Assembly: GCF_002002905.1 (NCBI RefSeq)
Contig: NZ_CP019509.1
Coordinates: 1,984,001 to 2,048,000 of the forward strand
From: Aquaspirillum sp. LM1
Lineage (GTDB): Bacteria > Pseudomonadota > Gammaproteobacteria > Burkholderiales > Aquaspirillaceae
Direction: 5' to 3'
DNA length: 64,000 nt
Shown here: positions 1 to 8,722 of the stretch, one piece after another
How positions within the stretch are numbered: position 1 is the stretch's first letter
Layout: every line of letters starts with the position of its first letter
Translations under genes and position numbers: made by a program
Notes under the pieces: generated by a model
Seen by the model: only the letters and a program-made list of their open reading frames with translations
Told to the model about the DNA's origin: nothing
Database searches by the model: none

Positions 1-1025
1 GCCGTGGCGTGCAGACGCAAACCCGCCGCCACAGCTTTATTGTGTCGCTGCTGGGCGTGCGCCATGTGATTGTGGCGGTGAACAAGATGGATCTGGTGGA
101 CTTCAGCCAGCAGGTGTTTGACGACATCCGCCGCGATTACCTGGCCTTTGCTGAAGGCTTGAACATTCCCGATATCCGCTTTGTGCCGATTTCCGCCCTG
201 CGCGGCGACAATGTGGTCAGCGCCAGCGAGCGCGCGCCGTGGTACGACGGCCCAACGCTGATGGCCTTGCTGGAAAGCATTCAGCTGGAAAGCGACGCCC
301 CGCTGGCGGCGTTCCGCCTGCCGGTGCAGTACGTCAACCGCCCGAACCTGGATTTCCGTGGCTTTTGCGGCACCATCGCCGCCGGCCACATCCGCCCTGG
401 CGACACCGTGCGCGCCCTGCCCGGCGGCAAGAGCAGCAAGGTGAAGGCGATTGTCACCGCCGATGGCGAGCTGGACTATGCCCACGCCGGCCAGGCCATC
501 ACCCTGACCCTGGAAGACGAAATCGACATCTCGCGCGGCGACATGCTGGTCAACGCCAGCGAAGCAGCACCGCAAGTGGCGCAAAACCTGAGCGCGCATC
601 TGGTGTGGATGGACGAAACCCCGCTGCTGCTGGGCAAGGAATACCTGTTCAAGCTGGGCGGCAAGAAAGTGACTGGCCGCATCAGCGCCATCGAAGCGCG
701 CATCGACGTCAACAGCCTGGAAGCCAGCGCTGCCAGCGAGTTGAAGCTGAATGAAATTGGCCGGGTACACGTCACCCTGAACGCCCCGGCGGCGTTTGAC
801 GCCTACACCGACTGCCGGGGGACTGGTGGTTTCATTGTCATCGACCGCATCAGCAACGCCACCTCGGCAGCCGGCATGGTGATTGCTGCCCTGGCTGACG
901 CCGGCCAACGCAGCGACGCTGACGAACTGGCCCGCCTGCGCGCCTTTGAGGTGGAACTCAACGCGCTGGTGCGCCGCTACTTCCCGCATTGGGAAGCGAA
1001 GGATATTGTCAGTAAGTTGGGTTGA
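1..1025 (+). CDS. cysN: Sulfate adenylyltransferase subunit 1 (CysN), 3' part
   Basis: This is the C-terminal part of the GTPase subunit of ATP sulfurylase, which with CysD activates sulfate to APS in assimilation. The frame is open from base 3 and enters at RGVQTQTRRHSF, matching the family's conserved segment after the G3 motif, so the N-terminal P-loop lies outside the window. The G4 motif NKMD is about 28 residues in, and a G5-like SAL follows. Two beta-barrel domains (EF-Tu domain II/III type) come next, up to the C-terminal FVVID-like stretch seen here as FIVIDR. No APS-kinase (CysC) extension follows: the protein stops soon after the barrel. cysD would be expected just upstream. The family call is firm; only the start is missing. 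Confidence 0.95.
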   Translation, partial: RGVQTQTRRHSFIVSLLGVRHVIVAVNKMDLVDFSQQVFDDIRRDYLAFAEGLNIPDIRFVPISALRGDNVVSASERAPWYDGPTLMALLESIQLESDAPLAAFRLPVQYVNRPNLDFRGFCGTIAAGHIRPGDTVRALPGGKSSKVKAIVTADGELDYAHAGQAITLTLEDEIDISRGDMLVNASEAAPQVAQNLSAHLVWMDETPLLLGKEYLFKLGGKKVTGRISAIEARIDVNSLEASAASELKLNEIGRVHVTLNAPAAFDAYTDCRGTGGFIVIDRISNATSAAGMVIAALADAGQRSDADELARLRAFEVELNALVRRYFPHWEAKDIVSKLG

Positions 1026-1112
1026 GCACGCCTGAGGGATTGGGGTATTTCAGCAAAGCGCATCCGGCCAGAAGGCCGGCTTGCCAAGCCTGGCCCAGAG
1101 GCGTTTTGATCC

Positions 1113-1156
1113 AGTGCGCGGCAATCCCCGTCCTTCAGGGCGGGGAAGGATAGCGC
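1113..1156. repeat. IS200/IS605-type end-like hairpin
   Basis: The stretch contains CCCCGTCCTTCAGGGCGGGG followed by AAGGATAGCGCGG. On the reverse strand it almost repeats the left end of the TnpB element near 50168-50226 (shared context GTGCGCGGCAA, then a CCCCG stem, then GGCGGGGAAGGAT). No transposase remains here, so it looks like a leftover end or a solo end. The remainder of 1026-1260 shows no gene. Confidence 0.45.
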
Positions 1157-1260
1157 GGATTGCGCAGCAATCCTGTTTTTGGGTTTAGCGTGAAAGAGCC
1201 CACCACCAGGACGAGCGTCACCCTGGCCCGAAGGCCATGTAAAAAAACGCCCATGCAGAA

Positions 1261-2484
1261 TCAGGCGCTGGCTGGCGTGATAAAGCCAAATTTAGTCAGC
1301 GCCTTGATCCAGCGTGGGGCATTGCGCTGAACAGAGAGCGCCTCGTAATCCGTCGCGCAATCCCGGTAATGCTCGCGCCGCTTGAGCATGAAGAACAGCG
1401 TGCGCAGAATTTTGTGACCAATTGCAATAATGGCGCGTTTGTAGCCACGCCTGACCACAAGAGCCTGGAACTTCGACTTGAACACCGATGTGGTGCGACT
1501 GGCGGCATGCGCAAACTCGCACAGCAGGCGGCGCACATATGGGTTGCCCTTGCGGGTGTGGCCTGACTTGCGCTTGCCCGCCGACTCGTTGTTGCCCGGG
1601 CAAACGCCAACCCACGAAGCCAAACGATCTGCGCTGCCGAAGGCGCCCATGTCCGAGCCAATTTCCACCAACAGCATCGCCGCGCCGATCAGGTCAACGC
1701 CAGGGATCGTTTGCAGCAGCGCCAGCGTGCCCCGCTCGGATTCAAGCCCAGCCAGCAATCGGACGTCGAAGCGGTCGATCCTGGCTTCGATCTCCTCAAT
1801 ATGCTGCATCAGTTCGTCGAGCACGAAGCGGTGACTGGCGGTCAGATCGCCTTGTAGGGCATCGAAGATCTCCTCACGGCTGGCCTTCAGTCGGCGGCTG
1901 GCCAGGTTGATCACCTGCTGTGGGGCTTGCCCGGCGATGATCGCCTTGACCATGGCGCGGGCAGATTGCCCATGCAGATCGCTGACCACTACGCCAAGGC
2001 GAATTCCACTGTCGGTCAGCACTTTGTGCAGCCGGTTCTTCTCAGAGGCCAGTTGGCCAACCAGTTTCTGTCGCTGACGGGCAATCAGGCGCAATTCGCG
2101 CAATGCTGCAGGCGGGACAAACGAGGCGCGCAACAAACCGGCCCGCGCCAGCATCGCCAGCCAATGGGCATCGCCCACATCGGTCTTGCGGCCAGGGACA
2201 TGCTTGACGTGGCGGGCATTCACCACCTTGGCGCGGATGCCGACTGCCTCCAGCGCGGCATACGGGCTCTTCCAGTAGATGCCGGTGCTCTCCATCACGA
2301 CTTCATCCGGGTGCAAGGAAGCGGCCCAATCCGCGAGTTCCCGGCGGTCGCGGGCAAAGCCGCCAAACTGCCGCTGCTCGATGCGCGTGCTGCCATCGGG
2401 TTGCTGAATCAATGCGCAGGCGGTGATTTGCGCCTGATGGACGTCGAGTCCGATGACGCATTTGTACAGTGCTGACAGTTCCAT
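1261..2484 (-). CDS. IS110-family transposase
   Basis: The 407-residue protein has the two-part layout of IS110 transposases (DEDD catalytic domain, then the transposase_20 domain). Visible landmarks are GLDVH near residue 14 (first Asp), VVMESTGIYW near 62-71 (Glu), KTDVGDAHWLAML near 101 (paired Asp), the coiled region of 200-250, then TIPGVDLIGAAMLL and SWVGVCPGNNESAGKR in the C-terminal part, with the conserved Ser region. The gene looks intact, with no frameshift. It lies in the gap between cysN and hypE and points the same way as the hyp genes. The 5' side carries a long non-coding leader, which is where IS110-group elements encode their guide (bridge) RNA. There are no terminal inverted repeats, as expected for the family. 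Confidence 0.93.
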   Translation of the reverse strand: MELSALYKCVIGLDVHQAQITACALIQQPDGSTRIEQRQFGGFARDRRELADWAASLHPDEVVMESTGIYWKSPYAALEAVGIRAKVVNARHVKHVPGRKTDVGDAHWLAMLARAGLLRASFVPPAALRELRLIARQRQKLVGQLASEKNRLHKVLTDSGIRLGVVVSDLHGQSARAMVKAIIAGQAPQQVINLASRRLKASREEIFDALQGDLTASHRFVLDELMQHIEEIEARIDRFDVRLLAGLESERGTLALLQTIPGVDLIGAAMLLVEIGSDMGAFGSADRLASWVGVCPGNNESAGKRKSGHTRKGNPYVRRLLCEFAHAASRTTSVFKSKFQALVVRRGYKRAIIAIGHKILRTLFFMLKRREHYRDCATDYEALSVQRNAPRWIKALTKFGFITPASA

Positions 2485-2756
2485 GGCGCTTCCTATCGAT
2501 TTACACTTGAGGATGGAAGGAGGCGGGCACCAGGACTGAATGAGCCTGAAGGCGACAAGTCGCCAACGGCCTGTTTAGCGTGCGCTCTCGATGGAAGCAA
2601 TCCGGGGTGCGAGTCAGTCTGGCAGGTCACGTTAGAGGCTGGGTCAAGCCGCAAAGTACTAATACGACCTCGACCCGCCAACTTCCACCCGATAGTCTCT
2701 TTCATCTTCTGGGGTGGCGCTACTCTCCATGATCGTTAGTTAGACCACGACACTAT
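2485..2756 (-). ncRNA. Candidate bridge RNA leader of the IS110 element
   Basis: About 270 bases upstream of the transposase start contain no gene but have local stem-loops, for example GGCGACAAGTCGCC at 2551-2564. IS110-group elements carry their target/donor-recognising bridge RNA in this non-coding left end. The assignment rests on position and family only; I did not fold the RNA or identify the guide loops. Confidence 0.4.
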
Positions 2757-2788
2757 TACCGCCCGCTTCGTGTACCGCCCGCTTCGTG
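2757..2788. repeat. 16-bp direct tandem repeat at the presumed IS110 edge
   Basis: TACCGCCCGCTTCGTG occurs twice in a row. It sits between the IS110 leader and the end of hypE and may mark the element boundary or a duplicated core. The rest of 2789-2862 shows nothing recognisable. Confidence 0.5.
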
Positions 2789-2862
2789 GTTGGCTTTCTG
2801 TAAGGTCAGCGCCTGGTTGAACACGAAGAGGTTTGCCGCACAACAGATCAGCCCACCGTGCC

Positions 2863-3909
2863 TCAACAAATCCTCGGCAACATCTCCCCGTTCAGCCAGT
2901 CCACCAGCCGCTCGCCGCCAAACGGGGTGCGGGCGCGGACAAAGCAGCGCGGGTCGGCGATCACCTCGCCGATGATGGCCGCGTCCTGACCCAGCGGGTG
3001 GGCACGCATGGCGGCCAGCAGCGCCGGGGCGTCGGCGGCGGCGCAGATGGCGGTGAGCTTGCCTTCGTTGGCACAGTACAGCGGATCCAGTCCCAGAAAC
3101 TCGCAGGCGGCGCGCACCACCGGGCGCACCGGAATTGCCGCTTCGTCCAGGCGGATGCCGACGCCGGATTGCACGGCAATTTCGTTCAGCGTGGTGGCCA
3201 GGCCGCCCCGGGTGGGGTCGCGCATCAGCCGCAGCGACGGGCAGGCGGCTACCAGTTGGGCGGCCAGGGTATGCAGCGCGGCGCTGTCGCTGACCACATC
3301 GGCGGCAAACGCCAGGCCCTCGCGCTGGCTGAGAATCGCCACGCCGTGGTCGCCCAGCATGCCGGACACCAGCACCGCGTCGCCCGGCTGCGCCAGATGG
3401 CCAGACAGATTCACCCCGTCGGGCACCACACCAATGCCGGTGGTGGTGATGAACACGCCATCGCCCTTGCCCTGCTCCACCACCTTGGTGTCGCCGGTGA
3501 TCACCGCCACGCCGGCCTCACGTGCGGCGTGCGCCAGCGAACGGACAATGCGCGCCAGATCAGCCAGCGGCAGGCCTTCTTCCAGAATAAAACCCACGGT
3601 CAGGTATAAGGGCGTGGCACCGCCCATGGCCAGGTCGTTGACCGTGCCGTGCACCGCCAGGCTGCCAATGTCGCCGCCGGGAAAAAACAGCGGCGACACC
3701 ACATGGCCGTCGGTGGCCACCGCCAGCCGACCGCCCGGCGGCGGCACAATCGCCTGATCGTTGCCCTGCGCCAGCCATTCATTGCCAAATTCGGCGGCAA
3801 ACAGCTCGTGAATCAGCTGCGCCATCGCCCGGCCACCGCTGCCGTGGGTCATGTCCACCCGGCCATGTTTCAGGTCCAGCGGTCGGGTGTAGCCTGGTTT
3901 GATGCTCAT
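2863..3909 (-). CDS. hypE: Hydrogenase maturation carbamoyl dehydratase HypE
   Basis: HypE receives a carbamoyl group from HypF on its C-terminal cysteine and dehydrates it with ATP to a thiocyanate, the source of the CN ligands of the [NiFe] centre. The protein ends in the diagnostic PRIC, with Cys as last residue. The N-terminal MTHGSGGRAM and the AIRS-type ATP-binding fold (VATDGHVVSPLFFPGGDIG; DPTRGGLATTLNEIA) are present. I chose the ATG at 3909 ([10 protein letters not shown]); an upstream in-frame extension lies inside hypD and is not expected. hypD and hypE overlap as ATGA, indicating translational coupling. About 348 residues, the normal length. It is the last gene of the cluster; IS110 DNA follows. 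Confidence 0.97.
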   Translation of the reverse strand: MSIKPGYTRPLDLKHGRVDMTHGSGGRAMAQLIHELFAAEFGNEWLAQGNDQAIVPPPGGRLAVATDGHVVSPLFFPGGDIGSLAVHGTVNDLAMGGATPLYLTVGFILEEGLPLADLARIVRSLAHAAREAGVAVITGDTKVVEQGKGDGVFITTTGIGVVPDGVNLSGHLAQPGDAVLVSGMLGDHGVAILSQREGLAFAADVVSDSAALHTLAAQLVAACPSLRLMRDPTRGGLATTLNEIAVQSGVGIRLDEAAIPVRPVVRAACEFLGLDPLYCANEGKLTAICAAADAPALLAAMRAHPLGQDAAIIGEVIADPRCFVRARTPFGGERLVDWLNGEMLPRIC

Positions 3910-5024
3910 GCCGGCTCCTTGCTGACAAAACGGCCATAACTGTAATGGGCGGCGCAGGCCCCTTCGCTGGACACCATACAGGCCCCCAGCGGATTGTCCG
4001 GGGTACACACCGTGGCAAACACCTTGCAGTCCTGCGGTTTTTTGCGCCCTTGCAAAATGGCACCGCATTCACAGGCTTTGTTATCAGCCACGCTGTGAGT
4101 GGTGAGGCCAAATTTCACCTCGGCGTCCCAGGCCGACCATTCCGGGCGGATGGCCAGCGCGCTGGCTGCCACCTCGCCCAGCCCGCGCCAGTCAAACGCC
4201 GGGCGCAGGGCAAACACCTCGTCCACCACCTGGCGCGCCTTGCGGTTGCCAGCGGCAGTCACCGCGCGGATGAACTGGTTTTCCACCTCGGCGCGGCCCT
4301 GGTTGATCTGCTCAATCAGCATGCGCACGCCAATCAGCACGTCCAGCGGCTCAAAGCCGGTGATCACCACCGGCTTGCCCGAATCGCGGGCAATGTCGGC
4401 GTAGACGTCCGAGCCAATCACCGTGCTGACGTGCGACGGCCCGATAAAACCATCCAGCGCCACGCCGTCGCCGCTGGCCAGCAAATGGCGCATCGCCGCC
4501 GGGGTCAGCACATGGTTGGCGTATACGCTGAAATTGCTCAGCCCCTCGGCGCGCGCGGTCAGCAGCGCCAGCGCGGTGGGCGGCGTGGTGGTTTCAAAAC
4601 CGATGGCAAAAAACACCACCTGACGCTGCGGCTCGGCGCGCGCCAGGGCCAGCGCGTCGTCCACCGAATAGACCATGCGCACATCGCCGCCAGCGGCACG
4701 CGCCTTGTACAGGCTCATGCGCCCGGAACCGGGCACGCGCAGGGTGTCGCCGTAAGTGCACAAGGTCACGCCGTGCTCCAGCGCCAGGGCAATCGCCCCG
4801 TCCAACCGGCCAATCGGCAGCACGCACACCGGACAGCCGGGGCCGTGGATCAGCTCGACATTGTCCGGCAGCAGGGCGCTCAGCCCATAGCGGGCAATGG
4901 CGTGGGTGTGGCCGCCGCAAAATTCCATCAGCCGATACTGGCGGTCGGGCTGGACCACGGCGGCAATTTCCGCCGCCAGCGCGCGCGCGGCGTGACCATC
5001 GCGAAATTCGTCCACGTATTTCAT
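3906..5024 (-). CDS. hypD: Hydrogenase maturation factor HypD
   Basis: HypD is the iron-sulfur scaffold which, with HypC, builds the Fe(CN)2CO unit of [NiFe]-hydrogenases. In this 372-residue protein the family motifs are clear: [11 protein letters not shown] with C36, [10 protein letters not shown] with C64 and C67 (the CxxC redox pair), [10 protein letters not shown], and the C-terminal cysteine-rich segment ([12 protein letters not shown], then two further Cys) that binds the 4Fe-4S cluster. It overlaps hypC upstream by four bases (ATGA) and hypE downstream in the same manner, so the three are one coupled translational unit. Confidence 0.97.
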   Translation of the reverse strand: MKYVDEFRDGHAARALAAEIAAVVQPDRQYRLMEFCGGHTHAIARYGLSALLPDNVELIHGPGCPVCVLPIGRLDGAIALALEHGVTLCTYGDTLRVPGSGRMSLYKARAAGGDVRMVYSVDDALALARAEPQRQVVFFAIGFETTTPPTALALLTARAEGLSNFSVYANHVLTPAAMRHLLASGDGVALDGFIGPSHVSTVIGSDVYADIARDSGKPVVITGFEPLDVLIGVRMLIEQINQGRAEVENQFIRAVTAAGNRKARQVVDEVFALRPAFDWRGLGEVAASALAIRPEWSAWDAEVKFGLTTHSVADNKACECGAILQGRKKPQDCKVFATVCTPDNPLGACMVSSEGACAAHYSYGRFVSKEPA

Positions 5025-5257
5025 GCCGCCCCCTCCGCGAGTTTGCCCACCGCCTCGGCAATCAAGGCCAGCGTGCGCCGCGCCTCGTCCTCGTCCAGCT
5101 TGCCGATGGCGTAGCCGACGTGCAGGATGACAAAATCCCCCACCGCCAGATCGTCCACCAGCGCCACCGACACCTCACGGCTGACGCCATCCACGCTGAC
5201 GCGCGCGCGCTGACCGGGCAACAGCTCGGTCACTTGAACTGGCATGGCCAGACACAT
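5021..5257 (-). CDS. hypC: Hydrogenase maturation chaperone HypC
   Basis: A 78-residue chaperone that partners HypD and delivers the iron centre to the hydrogenase large subunit. The start MCLAMPVQV has the essential Cys2, and the C-terminal half shows the usual [20 protein letters not shown] segment. The ATG at 5257 is preceded by AAGGAG at good spacing; the longer in-frame extension upstream runs through repeat DNA and lacks the obligatory N-terminal Cys. A second HypC-like protein (HupF, 13553-13858) is encoded upstream in the same cluster, as in uptake-hydrogenase operons. The gap before it (5258-6077) is filled by repeats, so hypCDE may depend on readthrough or their own promoter. Confidence 0.96.
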   Translation of the reverse strand: MCLAMPVQVTELLPGQRARVSVDGVSREVSVALVDDLAVGDFVILHVGYAIGKLDEDEARRTLALIAEAVGKLAEGAA

Positions 5258-5320
5258 GGTTGTGACTCCTTGCAAAATGCCCTGGCAGAAATCGCCAGGG
5301 TGAAAAATCCATCCATCGCA

Positions 5321-6063
5321 CCCCACCCCGTCATTCCCGCGCAGGCGGGAATCCAGAAGCATCCACAACGTGCGGTCGGTCATTTCCATCACGGCACACC
5401 GCAGGTGAACACACTACGTTTGCACTGCGTGGCACGGCCTGGGTTCCCGCCTGCGCGGGAACGACGAGCGGGTGGAGTGCTGCCGGTGTGGGATGTGGCA
5501 CCGTTGCAACCATTCACATTTCAGTTGCCTTCATCCACCGTCCGTTGCACTTCCACCCCGTCATTCCCGCGCAGGCGGGAATCCAGGGGCATCCACAACG
5601 TGCAGCAGGTGCGTGTTCTCACGATTGCCCCGCAACGCTCAACGCCCACGGCGCACGCTGTGGCGCGGTCTGGGTTCCCGCCTGCGCGGGAACGACGAGC
5701 GGGTGGGGTGCTGCCGGTGTGGGATGTGGCACCGTTGCAACCATTCACATTTCAGTTGCCTTCATCCACCGTCCGTTGCACTTCCACTCCGTCATTCCCG
5801 CGCAGGCGGGAATCCAGGGGCATCCACAGCGTGCAGCAGGTGCGTGTTCGACTGCCCCGCAACGCTCAACGCCCACGGCGCACGCTGTGGCGCGGTCTGG
5901 GTTCCCGCCTGCGCGGGAACGACGAGCGGGTGGAGTGCTGCCGGTGTGGGATGTGGCACCGTTGCAACCATTCACATTTCAGTTGCCTTCATCCACCGTC
6001 CGTTGCACTTCCACCCCGTCATTCCCGCGCAGGCGGGAATCCAGAAGCATCCACAGCGAGCCA
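5321..6063. repeat. Tandem array of about 230-bp units built on dRS3-like palindromes
   Basis: The segment TCATTCCCGCGCAGGCGGGA recurs at 5331, 5561, 5792 and 6019, giving three full units (230, 231 and 227 bp) and a partial fourth. Each unit also contains a second palindrome, GTTCCCGCCTGCGCGGGAAC, about 110 bp after the first (5443, 5673, 5900), followed by GACGAGCGGGTGG and a conserved GATGTGGCACCGTTGCAACC segment. The palindromes fit ATTCCC-N8-GGGAAT, the dRS3 repeat of Neisseria, and the arrangement recalls neisserial intergenic mosaic elements. Long open frames across the array are artefacts of the repeat. No gene is seen in 5258-6077. Confidence 0.85.
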
Positions 6064-6077
6064 CCGGACGCACGCTG

Positions 6078-6386
6078 TCACCCAGGGCCATTGCCAATAA
6101 TCTCATCCCACAAATCCCGCCAACTGGGGTTGTGTTGTTCAATCAGGCGCAGTTTCCACGCCCGGTTCCATTTTTTCAGTTGCTTCTCGCGCAGGATGGC
6201 GTCGGCCATGCTGGCGTGTTGTTCGTAGTACACCAGCTGTTTGATGGCGTATTGACGGGTAAATCCGTCCGTCTCACCTTGCCGGTGTTGCCAGATGCGC
6301 TGCACCAGGTCAGAAGTCACCCCAACGTACAGCGTGCCGTTGCGCTGGCTGGCCAGGATGTACACCGCTGGCGCACGCGCGGTCAT
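6078..6386 (-). CDS. Small GIY-YIG nuclease-domain protein
   Basis: The protein has 102 residues and a single GIY-YIG domain: VYILASQRNGTLYVGVTSDL carries the two signature strands (VYI and YVG), followed by the conserved Arg in VQRIWQH, KQLVYYE and the Glu/Lys-rich end (AILREKQLKKWNRAWK). Domain-only proteins of this type (YhbQ/UPF0213 group) are common, and their cellular substrate is poorly known. The ATG at 6386 overlaps the hypF stop as ATGA, so it is translationally coupled to hypF. This is an odd place for it, inside a hydrogenase maturation operon between hypF and hypC and directly against the repeat array. A function in hydrogenase assembly is not implied; it may be a passenger. Confidence 0.88.
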   Translation of the reverse strand: MTARAPAVYILASQRNGTLYVGVTSDLVQRIWQHRQGETDGFTRQYAIKQLVYYEQHASMADAILREKQLKKWNRAWKLRLIEQHNPSWRDLWDEIIGNGPG

Positions 6387-8722
6387 CGGCCAATGTGTCG
6401 CGCCACCCACGCCTGCCCCAGGCTGATGCCGCCGTCGCTGGGCGGCAGGTCGATGGCCAGCAGCGGGGTAAGGCCGACCTCGTTCAGCCGGGCGCATAGC
6501 GCATCCAGCAAAGTGAGGTTGAGGCAGACACCACCCGCCAGCACGATGTGGCGCACGCCTTCGCGCTGGCTGGCGGCGTGTGCCCAGGTGGCCAGCGCCG
6601 CCGCCAGGTTGGCGTGCCACAGCGTGGCGATGGCGTCGGCGTCGGCCAGCGCGCTGATGCGCGCCAGCAGCGGGCGCAGATCCAGTTCAGACAAATCATC
6701 GGCCAGCCGCCACAGCGCCGGGTCGGGCGTGGGCCAGGGGCCTTGGGCGTGGGCTTCCAGTTTTTGCGCGGCTTCGCTTTCGTAGCTTTGTTCGGTACAG
6801 ACACTGGCCAGCGCGGCCACCGCGTCGAAGGCGCGGCCCAGGCTGCTGGTGGGCGGGCAGTTGACGCCGCGCGCCAGCATGGCGGCCACCGCCGCCGCGC
6901 CGGGCTGGGCGGATAGCCGGGCGGTGATGTCGGCTTCATCGTGGCCCAGCGCCGCCAGGACGCTGGCGGCCATGCGCCAGGGTTGGCGGGCGGCGATGTC
7001 GCCGCCGGGCAAGGCCAGCGGACGCAGCCGGCCCAGCCGCACGCAGTCGGCACCGCGCACGCGCAGCAGCTCGCCGCCCCAGGCACCGCCATCGTCGCCC
7101 AGGCCAAAGCCATCCAGCGCCAGGCCCAATACTGGGGCGTCCCCCGGCCAGTGGTGTTCGGCCAGCACGGCAGCCAGGTGGGCGTGGTGGTGCTGTACCG
7201 GAATCAGCTCGGCGTCAAAGCGCAGCGCCAGCTCGGCGGCCAGCCGTGAGGACAGCGCATCCGGGTGCAGGTCGTGGGCGATGCGGGTGGGCTGCGCGCT
7301 GGTCAGCGTCAGCCAGTGGCGCATGGCGTCTTCCAGCACGTCCCAGCTGTCCGGGTGATCCAGGTCGCCCAGGTGCTGCGAGGTGTGCCAGGCGCTGCCG
7401 CTAGCCACAGTAAGGGTGGCTTTCAGCTGCGCGCCCAAGGCCAGCACATCCATGCCGGAAGGCGCGGCCAGCGGTGCCGGCGTGCGGCCCCGGGCGCGGC
7501 GCACCCATACCTGGCGCTCACCGCGCACCGCCAGCACGCTGTCGTCGCAGCGAGCGACAATTTCGCGGTCGTGCAGCAGAATAAAATCCGCCAGCCCGGC
7601 CAGCTCACGCAGCGCCTGGGCGTTGTCGGTAATCAGCGGTGCGCCGTTAAGGTTGGCGCTGGTGAACACCAGCCGCAGCGGGTGTGGCTGGCTTAGCCAG
7701 TCCACCCCGGTTGGGCGGCCAGCGGCTTCGTGAAACAGCAGGTAATGCAAGGGCGACATCGGCAGCAGCGCGCCCACCCGGCCCACACCGGGGGCAATGC
7801 CCGGCCAGATAGCGTCCAGTTCGGCACGCGCCGGGCTGAGCACCACGGGCCGGCTGGAGTGGTTCAGCCAGCGTACTGCCAGTGGCGACAGCTCGGCCAC
7901 GTCGGCCAGCGATTCGGCGTTCAGCGCCAGCACCGCCAGCGGCTTGGCGGGCCGACGCTTGCGTGCGCGCAGCATGGCCACCGCCTGCGGCTGGTCGGCG
8001 TCGCACACCAGATGAAACCCGCCCACGCCCTTGATGGCGACAATCTGCCCGGCACGCAGCAGCGCCACGGTATGCGACAGCGCATCGCCAGCCACCGGGC
8101 TGCCGTTCAGGTCGCACAGGCTCAGCCGGGGGCCGCAGTGTGGGCAGGCAATCGGCTCGGCATGAAAGCGCCGGTCAGCCGGCTGACGGTATTCGCCGGC
8201 GCAGTCAGGGCACAAGGCAAAGCCGGCCAGGCTGGTGTGGGCGCGGTCATACGGCAGCCGGCGGCTGACGGTAAAGCGCGGGCCGCAGTCGGTGCAGTTG
8301 ATGAACGGATGCCGCCAGCGGCGGTTATTGGGGTCAAACAGCTCGGCCAGGCAGGCTGGGCACGGGGCCAGATCCGGCGGCAGGCGTGCGCTACCGCCGG
8401 TGCCGGGCTGGCTGTCGATCACGGCAAAGCCCGTTTCGCCCTGACACGGCTGCACGCTCAGTTCGGCATGGTCCACCTGTGCCAGCGGCGGCAGCGCAGC
8501 AGGCAGCGCCGCCAGCCAGGCGTACAGATCGGCAGCCTGACCTTCCAGCACGATGCTGACGCCGTCGCTGTCGTTGCGCACCCAGCCGGCCAGTGGCCAG
8601 CGCTGGCTCAGCCGCCAGATGGCCGGGCGCAGGCCCACGCCCTGCACGCCGCCGCACAGCCGCACGTCAAGGCGTGCCGGGCCAGCATCGGGCAGCGCCG
8701 GGCAGGGCAGCGGCCAGGGCAT
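6383..8722 (-). CDS. hypF: Carbamoyltransferase HypF
   Basis: HypF turns carbamoyl phosphate into carbamoyl-adenylate and passes the group to HypE for cyanide ligand synthesis. All four domains are present in 779 residues: an acylphosphatase-like domain with GGVQGVGLRP near 24-33, two zinc fingers with Cys pairs at 121/124, 143/146, 171/174 and 193/196, a YrdC-like domain (about 205-390, AIKGVGGFHLVCDA), and a Kae1-like domain with HHHAHLAAVLAEH and DGFGLGDDG. The start at 8722 overlaps the hypB stop (TAATG). Its 3' end couples to the GIY-YIG gene. Family length and motifs are complete, so the gene appears functional. Confidence 0.97.
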   Translation of the reverse strand: MPWPLPCPALPDAGPARLDVRLCGGVQGVGLRPAIWRLSQRWPLAGWVRNDSDGVSIVLEGQAADLYAWLAALPAALPPLAQVDHAELSVQPCQGETGFAVIDSQPGTGGSARLPPDLAPCPACLAELFDPNNRRWRHPFINCTDCGPRFTVSRRLPYDRAHTSLAGFALCPDCAGEYRQPADRRFHAEPIACPHCGPRLSLCDLNGSPVAGDALSHTVALLRAGQIVAIKGVGGFHLVCDADQPQAVAMLRARKRRPAKPLAVLALNAESLADVAELSPLAVRWLNHSSRPVVLSPARAELDAIWPGIAPGVGRVGALLPMSPLHYLLFHEAAGRPTGVDWLSQPHPLRLVFTSANLNGAPLITDNAQALRELAGLADFILLHDREIVARCDDSVLAVRGERQVWVRRARGRTPAPLAAPSGMDVLALGAQLKATLTVASGSAWHTSQHLGDLDHPDSWDVLEDAMRHWLTLTSAQPTRIAHDLHPDALSSRLAAELALRFDAELIPVQHHHAHLAAVLAEHHWPGDAPVLGLALDGFGLGDDGGAWGGELLRVRGADCVRLGRLRPLALPGGDIAARQPWRMAASVLAALGHDEADITARLSAQPGAAAVAAMLARGVNCPPTSSLGRAFDAVAALASVCTEQSYESEAAQKLEAHAQGPWPTPDPALWRLADDLSELDLRPLLARISALADADAIATLWHANLAAALATWAHAASQREGVRHIVLAGGVCLNLTLLDALCARLNEVGLTPLLAIDLPPSDGGISLGQAWVARHIGR

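Noticed and set aside
5321-6063. CRISPR array
   Set aside because: The repeats are about 230 bp apart, palindromes are paired and the intervening DNA is itself repeated, so there are no unique spacers. No cas gene is in the window.
5472-6785. A 437-codon open frame across the tandem repeats and hypF end
   Set aside because: It is open only because the repeat unit lacks stops in that frame; it overlaps hypF antisense and has no protein-like motifs.
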